A stretch of DNA of 64,000 nucleotides from an uncultured Actinomycetes bacterium (GTDB lineage: Bacteria > Actinomycetota > Actinomycetes > Nanopelagicales > Nanopelagicaceae): NCBI GenBank assembly GCA_937864205.1, contig CALMJB010000032.1, positions 1 through 64,000 on the forward strand. The letters are read 5' to 3'. Each line of letters starts with the position of its first letter. Position 1 is the first letter of the stretch. Both the position numbers and the translations under genes were made by a program. The notes beneath the pieces are model-generated. The model was not told the DNA's origin and did no database searches. It was given only the letters and a program-made list of their open reading frames with translations. This document shows positions 47,907 through 57,697 of this stretch, piece by piece.

Positions 47907-49519
47907 GCTATTTTTTCCAATACTGAACTGGTCTTATGCTGCCATTGGCCGTTTGAATTCATTTTGCCGATGATATGCACTCTGAATTCATCATCTGTAT
48001 GTGGGTAATCACTTCGCCAATGAGAACCACGAGATTCTTTGCGAATTAACGCTGATCTAACAATGGCACTAGCCAAAATATGTAGATTGCTTGCCTCCCA
48101 TGAATCAATGTTTGGCTCGGTGGAAATAAGTTTTCCTAATTCATTTAAAGTCTTTAGCGTTTTCTTTAAAGAGTTTTCATTTCGCATTACACCCGCACCT
48201 TCTGTCATAGCTAGTTGCAGTGGAATCACAATTTTTGGATCTAGCAAAAAATTTCCTGCTTCCGTAATCGGTTCAGAAAAATTCGCTAGATGATCAGCAA
48301 TAAATTCGGCGATTCGAGCACCAAAAACTAAACCTTCCAATAAGGAATTTGAGGCCAAGCGATTTGCGCCATGTGCGCCAGTGCAAGCTGATTCTCCGCA
48401 AACAAATAAGTTACTGATGCTGGACTGACCATTTAGATCAACCAACACTCCACCAGATGCATAATGGGATGCCGGCGCAACTGGGATCAAATCGTTAACT
48501 GGATCAATTCCATTGTTTTTACAAGATTGATAAATCGTTGGAAATCTTTTTGCAAAATCAACAATTTCAGTGGCGTCTAACCACACATGTGGTTTACCGG
48601 TGGACTGCATTTGATTGAATATTTCTTTTGCTACAACATCTCGAGGCGCAAGATCTGCCTGCGGATGTTTGCCTTCCATGAAGCGCTCGCGCAAGTCGTT
48701 AACTAAAAATGCACCTTCACCTCTAACTGCCTCACTTATTAATGGTTGTTGACCTCGATGCGCTAAATCTTTATACAAAACCGTTGGATGAAATTGAATG
48801 AATTCAACATCGGAAATAAGAGCACCGGCTCTGATTGCTAATGCAACGCCATCACCAGTAGAAACTGCCGGATTTGTGGTTTGGGCATACACCTGTCCAA
48901 GCCCGCCAGTAGCAATCACAACCGCACGAGCAAGTGCTTGGCCAACGCCATCACGTGAACCTTCCCCAATCACATGAAGTGTTACGCCACAAGCTTGATC
49001 AGCATGATTCTTCAATAAATCAATCACTAACGCGTGTTCAATTATTTCGATTCCAGAATCTTGTTTTACCGCCGCAAGTAATGCTCTGGAAACTTCCGCA
49101 CCGGTTGCATCCCCACCAGCATGCAAAATTCGATTTCGTAAATGTCCGCCCTCTCGAGTTAAAGCGATTTCGCCAGTTTCAGATTTATCAAACACCGCCC
49201 CTCGGGCAATTAATTTACGTACCGCTTCAGGTCCTTCTGAAACTAAAACATCCACCGCAGATAATTCACACAAACCTGCACCTGCATTTAACGTATCTTG
49301 TTTGTGTTGTTCTGGACTATCGCCTGGTCCCAATGCTGCTGCAATTCCACCTTGCGCCCACTTTGTCGAACCTTCATCAATATAAGATTTTGTGACAAGA
49401 AGTACGGAAAGATTTTTAGCGCGTACATTCAAAGCTGTGGTTAATCCGGCAACCCCAGATCCAATAACAATCACATCGGCTTTTATTTGCCAGCCAGGTT
49501 TTGCAGTTAGTAGTTTCAT
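47903..49519 (-). CDS. nadB: L-aspartate oxidase
   Basis: A 538-residue FAD enzyme of the succinate dehydrogenase/fumarate reductase flavoprotein family. The FAD motif is VIVIGSGVAGLTTAL near residue 20, then TKWAQGGIAAALG, QFHPTVLY and a catalytic-arginine region. It oxidises aspartate to iminoaspartate. The start is placed at the ATG that forms an ATGA overlap with the panC stop. A TTG 18 bp upstream is open but has poorer support. Confidence 0.95.
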   Translation of the reverse strand: MKLLTAKPGWQIKADVIVIGSGVAGLTTALNVRAKNLSVLLVTKSYIDEGSTKWAQGGIAAALGPGDSPEQHKQDTLNAGAGLCELSAVDVLVSEGPEAVRKLIARGAVFDKSETGEIALTREGGHLRNRILHAGGDATGAEVSRALLAAVKQDSGIEIIEHALVIDLLKNHADQACGVTLHVIGEGSRDGVGQALARAVVIATGGLGQVYAQTTNPAVSTGDGVALAIRAGALISDVEFIQFHPTVLYKDLAHRGQQPLISEAVRGEGAFLVNDLRERFMEGKHPQADLAPRDVVAKEIFNQMQSTGKPHVWLDATEIVDFAKRFPTIYQSCKNNGIDPVNDLIPVAPASHYASGGVLVDLNGQSSISNLFVCGESACTGAHGANRLASNSLLEGLVFGARIAEFIADHLANFSEPITEAGNFLLDPKIVIPLQLAMTEGAGVMRNENSLKKTLKTLNELGKLISTEPNIDSWEASNLHILASAIVRSALIRKESRGSHWRSDYPHTDDEFRVHIIGKMNSNGQWQHKTSSVLEKIA

Positions 49520-50352
49520 TTTTCGAGGTAAGTCCAATTCTGCACTGGCATATTGTCAATCAATCGAACCCCTTCAACCCAACCAGCAATAAGAATCCGC
49601 GCATTTACTGTTCGATCGTTAGCAATCGAAAAGTTATTCTCATCAATAATCGAGAGATAATCCAATTTAAATTGCGGCTCGCTAGCAATAATTTCCTGCA
49701 TTTTCTCTAGATCTCCGGTTTCTGATCCAGCCCGCAGTGCTTTAGAAATTACCAACGCAGCCTTTCGGCCATCCGGTGATAGGCGAACATTGCGAGAAGA
49801 AAGTGCTAGACCATCTATATCTCGAACTAGTGGAGCTGAAATTACTTCAGTTGGAATTTGTCGTTGTTTCACTAATTGTTTAATTAAAAACAATTGTTGA
49901 AAATCTTTTTCACCAAATATTGCAAATTTAGGATTAACCAAGTTAAACAATCTATTTACGACTGTTAAAACTCCATCAAAGTGCCCGGCTCTGCTTTTGC
50001 CCTCATACATTAAGCCGATTGCGCCTGAATCAATCAGCTCCGGTTTGGATGGATATATTTCGTTAGAGTTTGGCACAAAGACGGCGCCCACTCCGAGTGA
50101 ATCTAACTTCGCAAAATCTTGTTCCAATTGTTTCGGATATTTCGCTAAGTCATCTGGATTATCAAACTGCAGAGGATTTACAAAAATACTTACTAATGTT
50201 TGGGCATCAAATTGCTGTGCGATTTTAATTAAAGAAAGATGGCCATCATGTAGTGCACCCATAGTTGGTACAAATGCGCGATATCGACCAGGCTCTAGAT
50301 CAGAGACATGCTCAATAACCTTTAGAGTTGAATTTAGTTTGCCACTTTGCAT
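49516..50352 (-). CDS. panC: Pantothenate synthetase
   Basis: A 278-residue enzyme. The HIGH-like nucleotide site is VPTMGALHDGHLSLI, followed by GEKDFQQLFLIKQL and LSSRNVRLS (KMSKS-like region). It joins pantoate and beta-alanine. GGAAAGGACTGGAG precedes the ATG. PanD, which makes beta-alanine and usually follows panC in actinobacteria, is absent here. Confidence 0.95.
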   Translation of the reverse strand: MQSGKLNSTLKVIEHVSDLEPGRYRAFVPTMGALHDGHLSLIKIAQQFDAQTLVSIFVNPLQFDNPDDLAKYPKQLEQDFAKLDSLGVGAVFVPNSNEIYPSKPELIDSGAIGLMYEGKSRAGHFDGVLTVVNRLFNLVNPKFAIFGEKDFQQLFLIKQLVKQRQIPTEVISAPLVRDIDGLALSSRNVRLSPDGRKAALVISKALRAGSETGDLEKMQEIIASEPQFKLDYLSIIDENNFSIANDRTVNARILIAGWVEGVRLIDNMPVQNWTYLEK

Positions 50353-50379
50353 CGGCTCCAGTCCTTTCCGGGTACCGGG

Positions 50380-50814
50380 CTAGATGAGAAGTTTAATCGC
50401 TCCAACGCCTGGAATTTCACCGTGTGGATCTATCTCGAACCAGGGTTTCAGCACAAAATCACGTTTATGTGCAAGTGGGTGAGGCACAACTAATTTTTCA
50501 CTATTAATAAATTGATTACCATAAATTATTAAATCTAAATCAATCGTGCGCGCATCCCATTTCTTTTCTCTAATACGACCCAATTCTGATTCGATTTTTT
50601 GCATTTTTTCTAATAACTCCTGCGGCATAAGTACCGTATTACCGATCATTACTGCATTTAAATATTTAGGTTGAGCAATATCACTAACTGGTTCAGTTTC
50701 TAAGAAAGATGAAACCTTATGATCTTTTACATACTCTTTCAGTAAGGTGATGGCACGATTTAAAGAGTCAGCTCGATCTCCTAAATTGCTACCAAGTGCT
50801 ATGACAACCTTCAT
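50380..50814 (-). CDS. folK: 6-Hydroxymethyl-7,8-dihydropterin pyrophosphokinase
   Basis: A 144-residue HPPK. It has VIALGSNLGDRADSL at the N-terminus, the metal/ATP motif WDARTIDLDLIIYG, and PHPLAHKRDFVLKPW. It transfers pyrophosphate to the pterin before FolP. Overlaps folB by ATGA. Confidence 0.95.
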   Translation of the reverse strand: MKVVIALGSNLGDRADSLNRAITLLKEYVKDHKVSSFLETEPVSDIAQPKYLNAVMIGNTVLMPQELLEKMQKIESELGRIREKKWDARTIDLDLIIYGNQFINSEKLVVPHPLAHKRDFVLKPWFEIDPHGEIPGVGAIKLLI

Positions 50815-51167
50815 CGCTTCTTTGTGACCGTTACAGAAATATCTTTAAAAGTTATGGTTATTGGCGCCCAAGGTTTATGTACGGTGACTTTCGCTTCAGT
50901 GACTAATTTAAATTCGCGCAGGATTCTGGTGGCAATTTGATCGGCTAGTTTCTCGATTAAATTTCGACTTTTGCCACTCACCTCTTCATTTACTAGATCA
51001 ATTACTTTTGAATAATCCACTACTGATTTAATTTCATCCTGTTTAACATTGCCATTAACTTTTAATGCTAGGTCAACTACAAACTTTTGTCCGCTGCGCT
51101 TTTCTGCAGGTAAAACTCCGTGAAAACCTTTTACCGAGATTCCGGTGATATCGATTTGATAACTCAT
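50811..51167 (-). CDS. folB: Dihydroneopterin aldolase
   Basis: A 118-residue tunnelling-fold enzyme. It has GFHGVLPAEKRSGQKFVVDL near the start, SVVDYSKV, and the catalytic-region lysine in VTVHKPWAPI. It makes 6-hydroxymethyl-dihydropterin. Coupled to folP and folK by four-base overlaps. Confidence 0.94.
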   Translation of the reverse strand: MSYQIDITGISVKGFHGVLPAEKRSGQKFVVDLALKVNGNVKQDEIKSVVDYSKVIDLVNEEVSGKSRNLIEKLADQIATRILREFKLVTEAKVTVHKPWAPITITFKDISVTVTKKR

Positions 51168-51961
51168 TTTTGTAACTCTTCTACTACCGCAATCGCATCG
51201 CGATGTGCTTTGACTGAGTGAGTTCTAACCGCCCAAACTCCAAGTCGAGCAAGTTCGGTGGTTAAAGCAATAGTGGCAGATTCGCGATCATCTGGATCGT
51301 TAGCTCCTATTAATTCGCCAAGAAATCGCTTGCGCGATACTCCGACTAAGAGTGGGAAACCGAGCATCTGAAACCTTTGGATGTTTCGCAGAATTTCCCA
51401 ATTATGTTCTGGAAGTTTTGCAAATCCGATTCCCGGATCAAGAATTATCTGATCTGGCGACACTTTTGCTTTCAAAAGTTGGGCAACTCGCTCATCTAAT
51501 TCTTTTTTCACATCCTTAACTACATCCTCATACTCCGCTTTTAATTGCATCTGATCAGAGTGACCACGCCAGTGCATGCACACATATTGAACATTTGGAT
51601 TTCGTGAAATTAGTTTTGCCATTTTTTCATCCGCTAGTCCGCCGCTAACATCATTTACATATTTGGCTCCGGCGCCGATAGCTGCCTCTGCAGTTTTTGA
51701 CCTCATGGTGTCGATACTTACATTTGCACCAATTGAAACTAATTCGGTTACAACTGGAACAACTCTTTCAATTTCTTCTTGCTCGGTAACTCGAGCTGCT
51801 CCGGGACGCGTTGATTCGCCACCCACATCGATAATGTCTACACCTTCACTAATCATCTCTTTTGCCCGTTCAATGGCATTTTCAAAGGAAAAGAATTTGC
51901 CACCATCGGCAAAGGAATCTGGCGTGATATTTAAAATCCCCATTACCAGTGTGCGTTCCAT
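51164..51961 (-). CDS. folP: Dihydropteroate synthase
   Basis: A 265-residue TIM-barrel enzyme. Motifs are MGILNITPDSFADGGKF, DVGGESTRPGA, YVNDVSGG, ILDPGIGFAK and GVSRKRFLGEL. It condenses p-aminobenzoate with the pterin. It is the target family of sulfonamides. Five bases separate it from folE. Confidence 0.96.
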   Translation of the reverse strand: MERTLVMGILNITPDSFADGGKFFSFENAIERAKEMISEGVDIIDVGGESTRPGAARVTEQEEIERVVPVVTELVSIGANVSIDTMRSKTAEAAIGAGAKYVNDVSGGLADEKMAKLISRNPNVQYVCMHWRGHSDQMQLKAEYEDVVKDVKKELDERVAQLLKAKVSPDQIILDPGIGFAKLPEHNWEILRNIQRFQMLGFPLLVGVSRKRFLGELIGANDPDDRESATIALTTELARLGVWAVRTHSVKAHRDAIAVVEELQK

Positions 51962-51966
51962 AAGGA

Positions 51967-52590
51967 CTACTTATCGTTGAAATTAATTAATGAAATTGCT
52001 TCAGATCTAGTTGCTGGATTTAATAATTGACCGCGCACCGCACTTGTTGTGGTTCTGGCTTGAGATTTTTTTACTCCGCGCATAGACATACATAAATGTT
52101 CACAATCGATAATCACAATTACTCCACCAGGTTGTAATAATTCAACTAATGCATCTGCAATTTGTGAAGTGAGTCGTTCTTGAACCTGTGGTCTACGGGC
52201 ATACATATCTACCAGCCGGGCAATTTTAGATAAACCAGTGATTCGGCCGGATTCACCTGGGATATAACCAACATGCGCAACGCCATGAAACGGAGTCAAA
52301 TGATGTTCGCAGTGAGAAAAAACTTCGATATCTCTTACGATTACCAACTCTTTATGGCCAATATCAAATGTAGTAGTAAGTATCTCGTTTGGTTTTTGAC
52401 GTAGTCCGGCAAAATTTTCATATAGAGATTTAGCAACTCGCTTTGGAGTGTCCTTTAATCCATCTCTGGTTGGATCTTCACCTATCGCAATCAATAACTC
52501 AGTAATTGCTTTTTCGGCTTTAGCAAAATCAAACTCACTTTTAGCGCCACCATCATTTGGTCCCATAGCAACCGAATTGATTTCGCTCAT
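51967..52590 (-). CDS. folE: GTP cyclohydrolase I
   Basis: A 207-residue enzyme. The zinc site residues are in [13 protein letters not shown] and [13 protein letters not shown], with conserved [20 protein letters not shown] between. It opens GTP in the first step of folate synthesis. An N-terminal stretch of about 20 residues before EKAITELL is poorly conserved. It follows ftsH with 7 bp between. Confidence 0.96.
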   Translation of the reverse strand: MSEINSVAMGPNDGGAKSEFDFAKAEKAITELLIAIGEDPTRDGLKDTPKRVAKSLYENFAGLRQKPNEILTTTFDIGHKELVIVRDIEVFSHCEHHLTPFHGVAHVGYIPGESGRITGLSKIARLVDMYARRPQVQERLTSQIADALVELLQPGGVIVIIDCEHLCMSMRGVKKSQARTTTSAVRGQLLNPATRSEAISLINFNDK

Positions 52591-52597
52591 TTGCTAT

Positions 52598-54742
52598 TTA
52601 CTCAGGATCTTTTTTTGTCTGAGATTTCTTAGTCGACTTATCTTTAGAAACGCCATTTAAATTTGTTGGTTGAGTTATTTGGGTTGATTGGGCCGGCTTT
52701 AGTTCAACTGGCGGAATATCTGATGGCACTCGACGAGCCGAACCTGTCCATGCAGGTCGGGGTTTAATTTTTCTAACTTTTGCAAATATTTTTTCAATCT
52801 CTTCCTTATTTAAAGTCTCTTTCTCAAGCAAAATTTCTACCAAGTTATCTAACACCGCTCTATTTGCAACCAAAATATCAAATGCCTCTTGATGGGCATT
52901 TTCTATTAACGCGCGGATTTCAGCATCGACAACTGCCGCAACATCCTCGGAATAATCACGTTGATGGCCATAGTCGCGCCCAAGGAAAGGTTGTGAATCG
53001 CTAACTCCTAATTTAATTGCACCAAGACGTTGCGTCATTCCGTATTGAGTAACCATGGCACGAGCGAGATTCGTTGCTTTTTCAATATCATTTGATGCAC
53101 CAGTAGTTGGATCATGGAAAACCAACTCTTCAGCGGCACGACCGCCCATCGTGTACGCCAATTGATCCAACATTTGATTTCGAGTGACGGCGTAACGATC
53201 TTCATCTGGCAAAACCATTGTGTAACCAAGTGCGCGACCTCTTGGCATGATTGTGATTTTATGAACCGGATCAGTATGTGGCAGGGCATCGGCAACCAAT
53301 GCATGTCCGCCTTCGTGATACGCGGTAATTCGACGTTCTTCTTCAGTCATTAACCTAGTTGCCCGTTGTGGTCCAGCCATTACACGATCTATCGCTTCAT
53401 CCAGATCTGAACTGTTTACAACTTTCCGATTTTGTCTGGCTGCAAGTAATGCCGCTTCATTTAATACATTTGCTAGATCTGCACCGGTGAATCCAGGAGT
53501 GCGTTTTGCAAATGAGTTTAGATCTACCTCTTTTGAAATTGGTTTATTTTTTGCATGCACCGCCAAAATTGCAGAACGTCCCTTTAAATCCGGACGGTCA
53601 ACTGGAATTTGTCGATCAAATCTTCCGGGGCGAAGCAGTGCTGGATCTAAAACATCTGGTCGATTGGTCGCCGCAATCATGATTACTTGACCATTTGCCT
53701 CAAAGCCATCCATTTCTACCAATAATTGATTAAGTGTTTGTTCTCTTTCATCGTGGCCACCACCCAAACCAGCACCACGTTGTCTACCAACTGCATCAAT
53801 TTCGTCAACAAAAACTATTGCTGGCGCATTTGCTTTTGCTTGCAAGAACAAATCGCGCACGCGCGCGGCACCAACACCAACAAACATTTCTACAAACTCT
53901 GAACCAGAAATTGAATAAAACGGAACATTTGCTTCCCCTGCAACTGCGCGTGCTAGCAACGTTTTTCCAGTGCCTGGCGGACCATAAAGCAAGACACCTT
54001 TAGGAATCTTCGCACCAATTGCTTGATACTTTGCCGGATCAGATAAAAAGTCTTTGATTTCGCGAAGCTCTGCTACTGCCTCGTCTGCTCCTGCGACATC
54101 AGCAAAAGTATTTTTAGGCATCTCTTTAGTTTGTAACTTCGCTCTAGATCTACCAAATGAGAAAACTCGATTACCTTGCGCGCCACCTGTAAACATAAGT
54201 AACAAGAAAATGATCAACAAAATAGGAAGAATGCTCATTAATAATGAAACAAACAGATTTTGAGTAGGTACCGTTACATTCCAGTCAGTTTCAGGCGGAT
54301 TACTAGTTAATAAAGAAACCAATACAGGTTCTTGACCACTGACATATGACGCCTCTAATTTAGAAGAGCCTTTTACAAATTCACCACTTTTTAGAACAAT
54401 GCGAATTTTTTGATCGCGATCAATAATCAACGCGGATTTCACTTTATCGGTTGAAATTAATTCAATTATCTTTGAGGTTGATACCTTTTCAAACTGTTGA
54501 CCAGAAGCGGAAATTTGTCCAAACACACTCACTAAAATTAAAGCTGCGATTATCCAAAATAGTGGCCCACGAATTACCCGCCGCCAACCCGTCCGCTTGC
54601 TAGAAGTTTTATTTCCTTTTGGTAGTTTGATTGAATTTGGCAGTTTTATTTGTTTTTTTGCAGAATCTTTGCCCGAATCCTTATTTGTACTATTTTCCTT
54701 AGGCTTCTCTTGAAGCTTTGTGGAATCTTTCTTTTCCGACAC
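52598..54742 (-). CDS. ftsH: ATP-dependent zinc metalloprotease FtsH
   Basis: A 714-residue membrane AAA+ protease. Lysine/serine-rich N-terminus, first helix at 59-75, extracytoplasmic domain, second helix near 165-187, Walker A GPPGTGKT (254-261), SRH region [20 protein letters not shown] and zinc motif HEGGH (476-480). A charged, proline-rich C-terminal tail follows. It degrades membrane and misfolded proteins. GTG start. The 78-bp gap before it probably holds a promoter for the ftsH-fol run. Confidence 0.96.
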   Translation of the reverse strand: MSEKKDSTKLQEKPKENSTNKDSGKDSAKKQIKLPNSIKLPKGNKTSSKRTGWRRVIRGPLFWIIAALILVSVFGQISASGQQFEKVSTSKIIELISTDKVKSALIIDRDQKIRIVLKSGEFVKGSSKLEASYVSGQEPVLVSLLTSNPPETDWNVTVPTQNLFVSLLMSILPILLIIFLLLMFTGGAQGNRVFSFGRSRAKLQTKEMPKNTFADVAGADEAVAELREIKDFLSDPAKYQAIGAKIPKGVLLYGPPGTGKTLLARAVAGEANVPFYSISGSEFVEMFVGVGAARVRDLFLQAKANAPAIVFVDEIDAVGRQRGAGLGGGHDEREQTLNQLLVEMDGFEANGQVIMIAATNRPDVLDPALLRPGRFDRQIPVDRPDLKGRSAILAVHAKNKPISKEVDLNSFAKRTPGFTGADLANVLNEAALLAARQNRKVVNSSDLDEAIDRVMAGPQRATRLMTEEERRITAYHEGGHALVADALPHTDPVHKITIMPRGRALGYTMVLPDEDRYAVTRNQMLDQLAYTMGGRAAEELVFHDPTTGASNDIEKATNLARAMVTQYGMTQRLGAIKLGVSDSQPFLGRDYGHQRDYSEDVAAVVDAEIRALIENAHQEAFDILVANRAVLDNLVEILLEKETLNKEEIEKIFAKVRKIKPRPAWTGSARRVPSDIPPVELKPAQSTQITQPTNLNGVSKDKSTKKSQTKKDPE

Positions 54743-54820
54743 CGATACCTACCTATTGCTCTGCTGTTAAATTCTTAAATTGAATTATTGGAATTAATTT
54801 GTGGTTAACAAAATAAGGGC

Positions 54821-55372
54821 TTAAGAATAAAGGTGTTTGGCAAGAACGCCAATAAAAGGGAGATTCCGATACTTTTCATTGAAATCTAAGCCGTAACCGA
54901 CTACGAATTCAGAAGGGATATCAAACCCAACATACTTTGGATTTACCGAGACTTTTGCAGCATCGGGTTTGCGCAGCACGGTCAGAATATTTACCGATTT
55001 AGCACCACGAGATGTCAGATTTTCAGTTAACCAAGAAAGTGTTAATCCGGTATCGAGAATATCTTCGATAATTAAAACCTCTCGATTAAGAATATCTTTA
55101 TCTAAATCTTTCAAAATTCTAACTACACCGCTGGATTGTGTTCCAGCTCCATATGAAGAAACCGCCATCCAATCCATATCGATATGGCGTTGTAAATGTC
55201 TTGAAAAATCAGCCATTGCCATGACCGCACCTTTTAAAACTCCGATTAAGAGTAGGTCTCGACCTTCATAATCTTTTTCAACTTGAGCCGCCAACTCTTT
55301 CAGACGTTTTTGAATCTGCTCTTCGGTGACAACCACTTTTTCGATATCGCCAGAGATTTTAGAAAGCTCCAC
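54821..55372 (-). CDS. hpt: Hypoxanthine phosphoribosyltransferase
   Basis: A 183-residue purine salvage enzyme. The PRPP-binding motif VLIIEDILDTGLTLSWL and the upstream MDWMAVSSYGAG identify the HPRT family. It makes IMP and GMP. The start is GTG, 12 nt after a GAGGAG sequence, 25 bp after the tilS stop. The tilS-hpt-ftsH order is conserved in bacteria. Confidence 0.95.
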   Translation of the reverse strand: MELSKISGDIEKVVVTEEQIQKRLKELAAQVEKDYEGRDLLLIGVLKGAVMAMADFSRHLQRHIDMDWMAVSSYGAGTQSSGVVRILKDLDKDILNREVLIIEDILDTGLTLSWLTENLTSRGAKSVNILTVLRKPDAAKVSVNPKYVGFDIPSEFVVGYGLDFNEKYRNLPFIGVLAKHLYS

Positions 55373-55397
55373 TTGCGGAAGACACTCCTCTTGATAA

Positions 55398-56393
55398 CTA
55401 ATCTGATTTGGAAAGGACTATTGTGCCTGAATTACGTAAAACCTTCACATTGCCCGGTAGTGAAGTGACACCCTGCCCATGCCAGTCGGTAAAAAACGCC
55501 TCAACTGCAAAAATCATATCGGCGGTTAAAGATCCAGATGGCGCTCCGATTTCATAGATTGCTAAACGCAACACCCGCGCTCTTACTGCTCGATGTAATT
55601 TTAAAAGTAGATCTACATTCAGTTCAATACTTTCTAATTTCCCAGATTTATCCACTTTATGAAAATCTTTCAGGTTTTCATTCCAAAATTGATTTGCCTG
55701 TTCATCTAATGCATCCGCATCTAATCTCATTAATGCCGCAGATCTCGCTAACGAATCAACAACTTTTTCGCCAACATTTTCCATCAAGTTTGGAATAACT
55801 CTCTTTCGAATTTTTACCCTAGCAAATCTTTCATCTTAGTTGTGCGGATCTTGCCAAGGTGTAACTCCTGCCTCGACACAAGCCGCTTCGGTATCGGCTC
55901 TAGATAAATTCAGTAATGGCCGAATAAATTTTCCATTTTGTTCAGGCATTCCAGAAAGTGATCTGGTCCCAGATCCACGTAACAAACCTAAAATCACATT
56001 TTCTGCTTGATCGTTTTTAGTATGCGCTAAAAATAAATACTTTGCGTTGTATGAATCGATGAACTCATTAAAGATTTGATATCTGGCTCTCCTCGCCGAA
56101 GCTTCGAGGCCATCAGTAATTTCGATATTTGCCTTGGCACTTTCACATTTTTGATATCCGATTTTCTTCAATGTTTGCAAGGTCTGTTCAGTAACTTCTG
56201 CCGAATTAATTTGTAAGCCATGGTCAATCACTACTGGAATTACCTTTGAATTTTTTCCTTCTGCAAAGAGGGCAATGGCTAAAGCCAATGAGTCTGCACC
56301 ACCAGAACAGCCGAACAAATAAGTTTGATTTGATTCAATTAACCATGGTCGAACAGCTTTTCTAATTTGCCAAAGTTGTCCGCTCACCAGCAA
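55398..56393 (-). pseudogene. tilS: tRNA(Ile)-lysidine synthetase, interrupted by one in-frame TAA
   Basis: The open frame reads as an N-ATPase TilS with PP-loop FGCSGGADSLALA, LGLLRGSGTRSLSGM and WQDPHN. It then meets TAA at 55836-55838 and continues in the same frame with DERFARVKIRKRVIPNLMEN and a full C-terminal domain to the stop at 55398. Mycobacterial TilS has WQDPHN followed by TDRRFTRTRLR at the same place, so the stop replaces one residue. Total length (330 residues plus the stop) matches the family. TilS makes lysidine in tRNA-Ile2 so that AUA is read; AUA codons are used in this window. It may be a sequencing error, a true nonsense allele, readthrough, or two chains with reinitiation at 55784. 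The start is TTG 56393 or GTG 56387. Confidence 0.88.
55836..55838 (-). other. In-frame TAA codon inside tilS
   Basis: The stop falls directly after the conserved Trp-Gln-Asp-Pro-His-Asn block. No insertion or deletion is involved, since coding on both sides is in one frame. The next base is G (TAAG). TAA is the ordinary terminator of many genes here, so codon reassignment is unlikely. Confidence 0.9.
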
Positions 56394-56396
56394 AGA

Positions 56397-57626
56397 CTAA
56401 ACCCGACCTCCGTATGGCATTAATCCTTTGATGCTATAGATACTGGAGTACAGCAAATCTTTATCTTTTGAATGCGCTTCCCACATCATGCCGTTACCTG
56501 CGTAAATTGCGATGTGGTGAATTTTTCCAACGGTTCCGTTGTATGAATAAAAAATCAAATCTCCAGGTACTAATTGAGTTAACGGAACACGTTTAGTTGC
56601 AACCCAATACAAAGAAGAGTTAAGTCGATCCCAATTAGGCCAACCTAATCCGGCGGAACGATAAGCAGCGTAAACCAATCCAGAACAATCAAAACTATTT
56701 GGACCTTCTGCGCCCCACACATATGGCTTTTTCGCTTCAACTTGAATCTTTGCAAATGCAACCGCAGCATCGCGCATATCTTGCGTGCTTCTTATAGTTG
56801 ATCTACCGGTGAAACCGATATCGGGCCAAATTTTTGCTTGATTTGGAATCTGCAAAGCCATATCGGCATTTGCTTCTTCAAGTTCACTTAATTGTCGTTG
56901 TTGTTCAAGAGTTAGCCGAACTTTTTGCGCAGCTGCAAGCTCTTTAGCTAATTGATCTTGAATCGCTTGCAACCGATCTACTTCTGCTTGCTGTAAAGAT
57001 TTTGCTTCATCAGCTGCCTGTTTTGCAATCGCAACTTTTTGAGTTGCGCTGGCTTGAATCTTTTGCGCCTTATCAGCTTTATCTTTTGCATTTGCTGCGA
57101 TTACTGCAGCATCTTGATATCTAGATAACGCCGCTGAATTATTCGCACCGATTGCATCTAATCCAGATAATCGATCCGCTAAATCTTGGGGGCCATCTGC
57201 TTGTAAAACTGAATCGAGTGCTGTGAATCCTCCACCTGAAACATAAGCTAGGTTTGCAATACGACCAATTTTTTGATTTGCCGAATTTACCGATGACTGT
57301 GCCTGTTTTAATTGCGAATTTGCGATATTGGCATTCTTAGTTGCGATATTTAACTCTTGTTGAGCTTTTTGGTATTCCTTAGCTTTAGTTGCCGCCACTG
57401 ATTTCAATTGTTTTAAAGTTTGATTTGCTTTATTTAATTTTGCAGCCGCTGCGTCAGCCGCTGCTTTTTTATCTGCCTCAATTTTCTTCGCAGCATCTAT
57501 CTCTTGTTGGGTAGGTTTTTTAGTCGGAGTTGCAGCAGCATTATAAAAAGAAAAGGAGAGTGAAAAAGTGAAAATCAAAAGCAGTGAAAAATAGAATCTA
57601 ATCTTTTGTGATAAACAGATTTTCAC
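56397..57626 (-). CDS. Secreted NlpC/P60 peptidoglycan endopeptidase with coiled-coil N-terminus
   Basis: A 409-residue exported protein. Signal peptide to about residue 32 (FYNAAA), then a long alanine/lysine/glutamine-rich coiled coil (40-255), then an NlpC/P60 domain. The catalytic cysteine is C314 in NSFDCSGLVYAAY and the histidine is H371 in KIHHIAIYAG. It resembles actinobacterial RipC/RipA-type hydrolases that cut peptide stems in septal peptidoglycan and are often regulated through the coiled coil. GTG start with TAGGAG upstream. Three bases separate it from the tilS start. Confidence 0.9.
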   Translation of the reverse strand: MKICLSQKIRFYFSLLLIFTFSLSFSFYNAAATPTKKPTQQEIDAAKKIEADKKAAADAAAAKLNKANQTLKQLKSVAATKAKEYQKAQQELNIATKNANIANSQLKQAQSSVNSANQKIGRIANLAYVSGGGFTALDSVLQADGPQDLADRLSGLDAIGANNSAALSRYQDAAVIAANAKDKADKAQKIQASATQKVAIAKQAADEAKSLQQAEVDRLQAIQDQLAKELAAAQKVRLTLEQQRQLSELEEANADMALQIPNQAKIWPDIGFTGRSTIRSTQDMRDAAVAFAKIQVEAKKPYVWGAEGPNSFDCSGLVYAAYRSAGLGWPNWDRLNSSLYWVATKRVPLTQLVPGDLIFYSYNGTVGKIHHIAIYAGNGMMWEAHSKDKDLLYSSIYSIKGLMPYGGRV

Positions 57627-57697
57627 TTTGACTTACGCTCCTAAAGTGATTGATGAAGCGGGGGAATGAAAGAAGGTTACCGATTAAACCTTAAAAT

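Noticed and set aside
53035..54003. Open frames antisense or out of frame within ftsH
   Set aside because: The translations are low-complexity His/Leu/Gln-rich, as expected from shadows of conserved AAA+ codons.
55398..55787. A separate 129-residue hypothetical protein gene downstream of a short tilS
   Set aside because: It matches the C-terminal part of TilS and is in the same frame as the N-terminal part, with conserved coding between them. It is therefore one interrupted gene, not two unrelated ones.
55836..55838. Stop-codon reassignment (TAA read as an amino acid)
   Set aside because: TAA ends many other genes here at the expected family length (for example menB, menD, nuoA and dacB), so a general reassignment is not credible.
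55780..55840. A frameshift in tilS
   Set aside because: Reading through the TAA in the same frame gives an uninterrupted match to the family, so no insertion or deletion is needed.
57000..57540. Tandem DNA repeat in the NlpC/P60 gene
   Set aside because: The repetition is at the protein level only (Ala/Lys/Gln heptad coiled coil). The nucleotide sequence does not repeat in fixed units.
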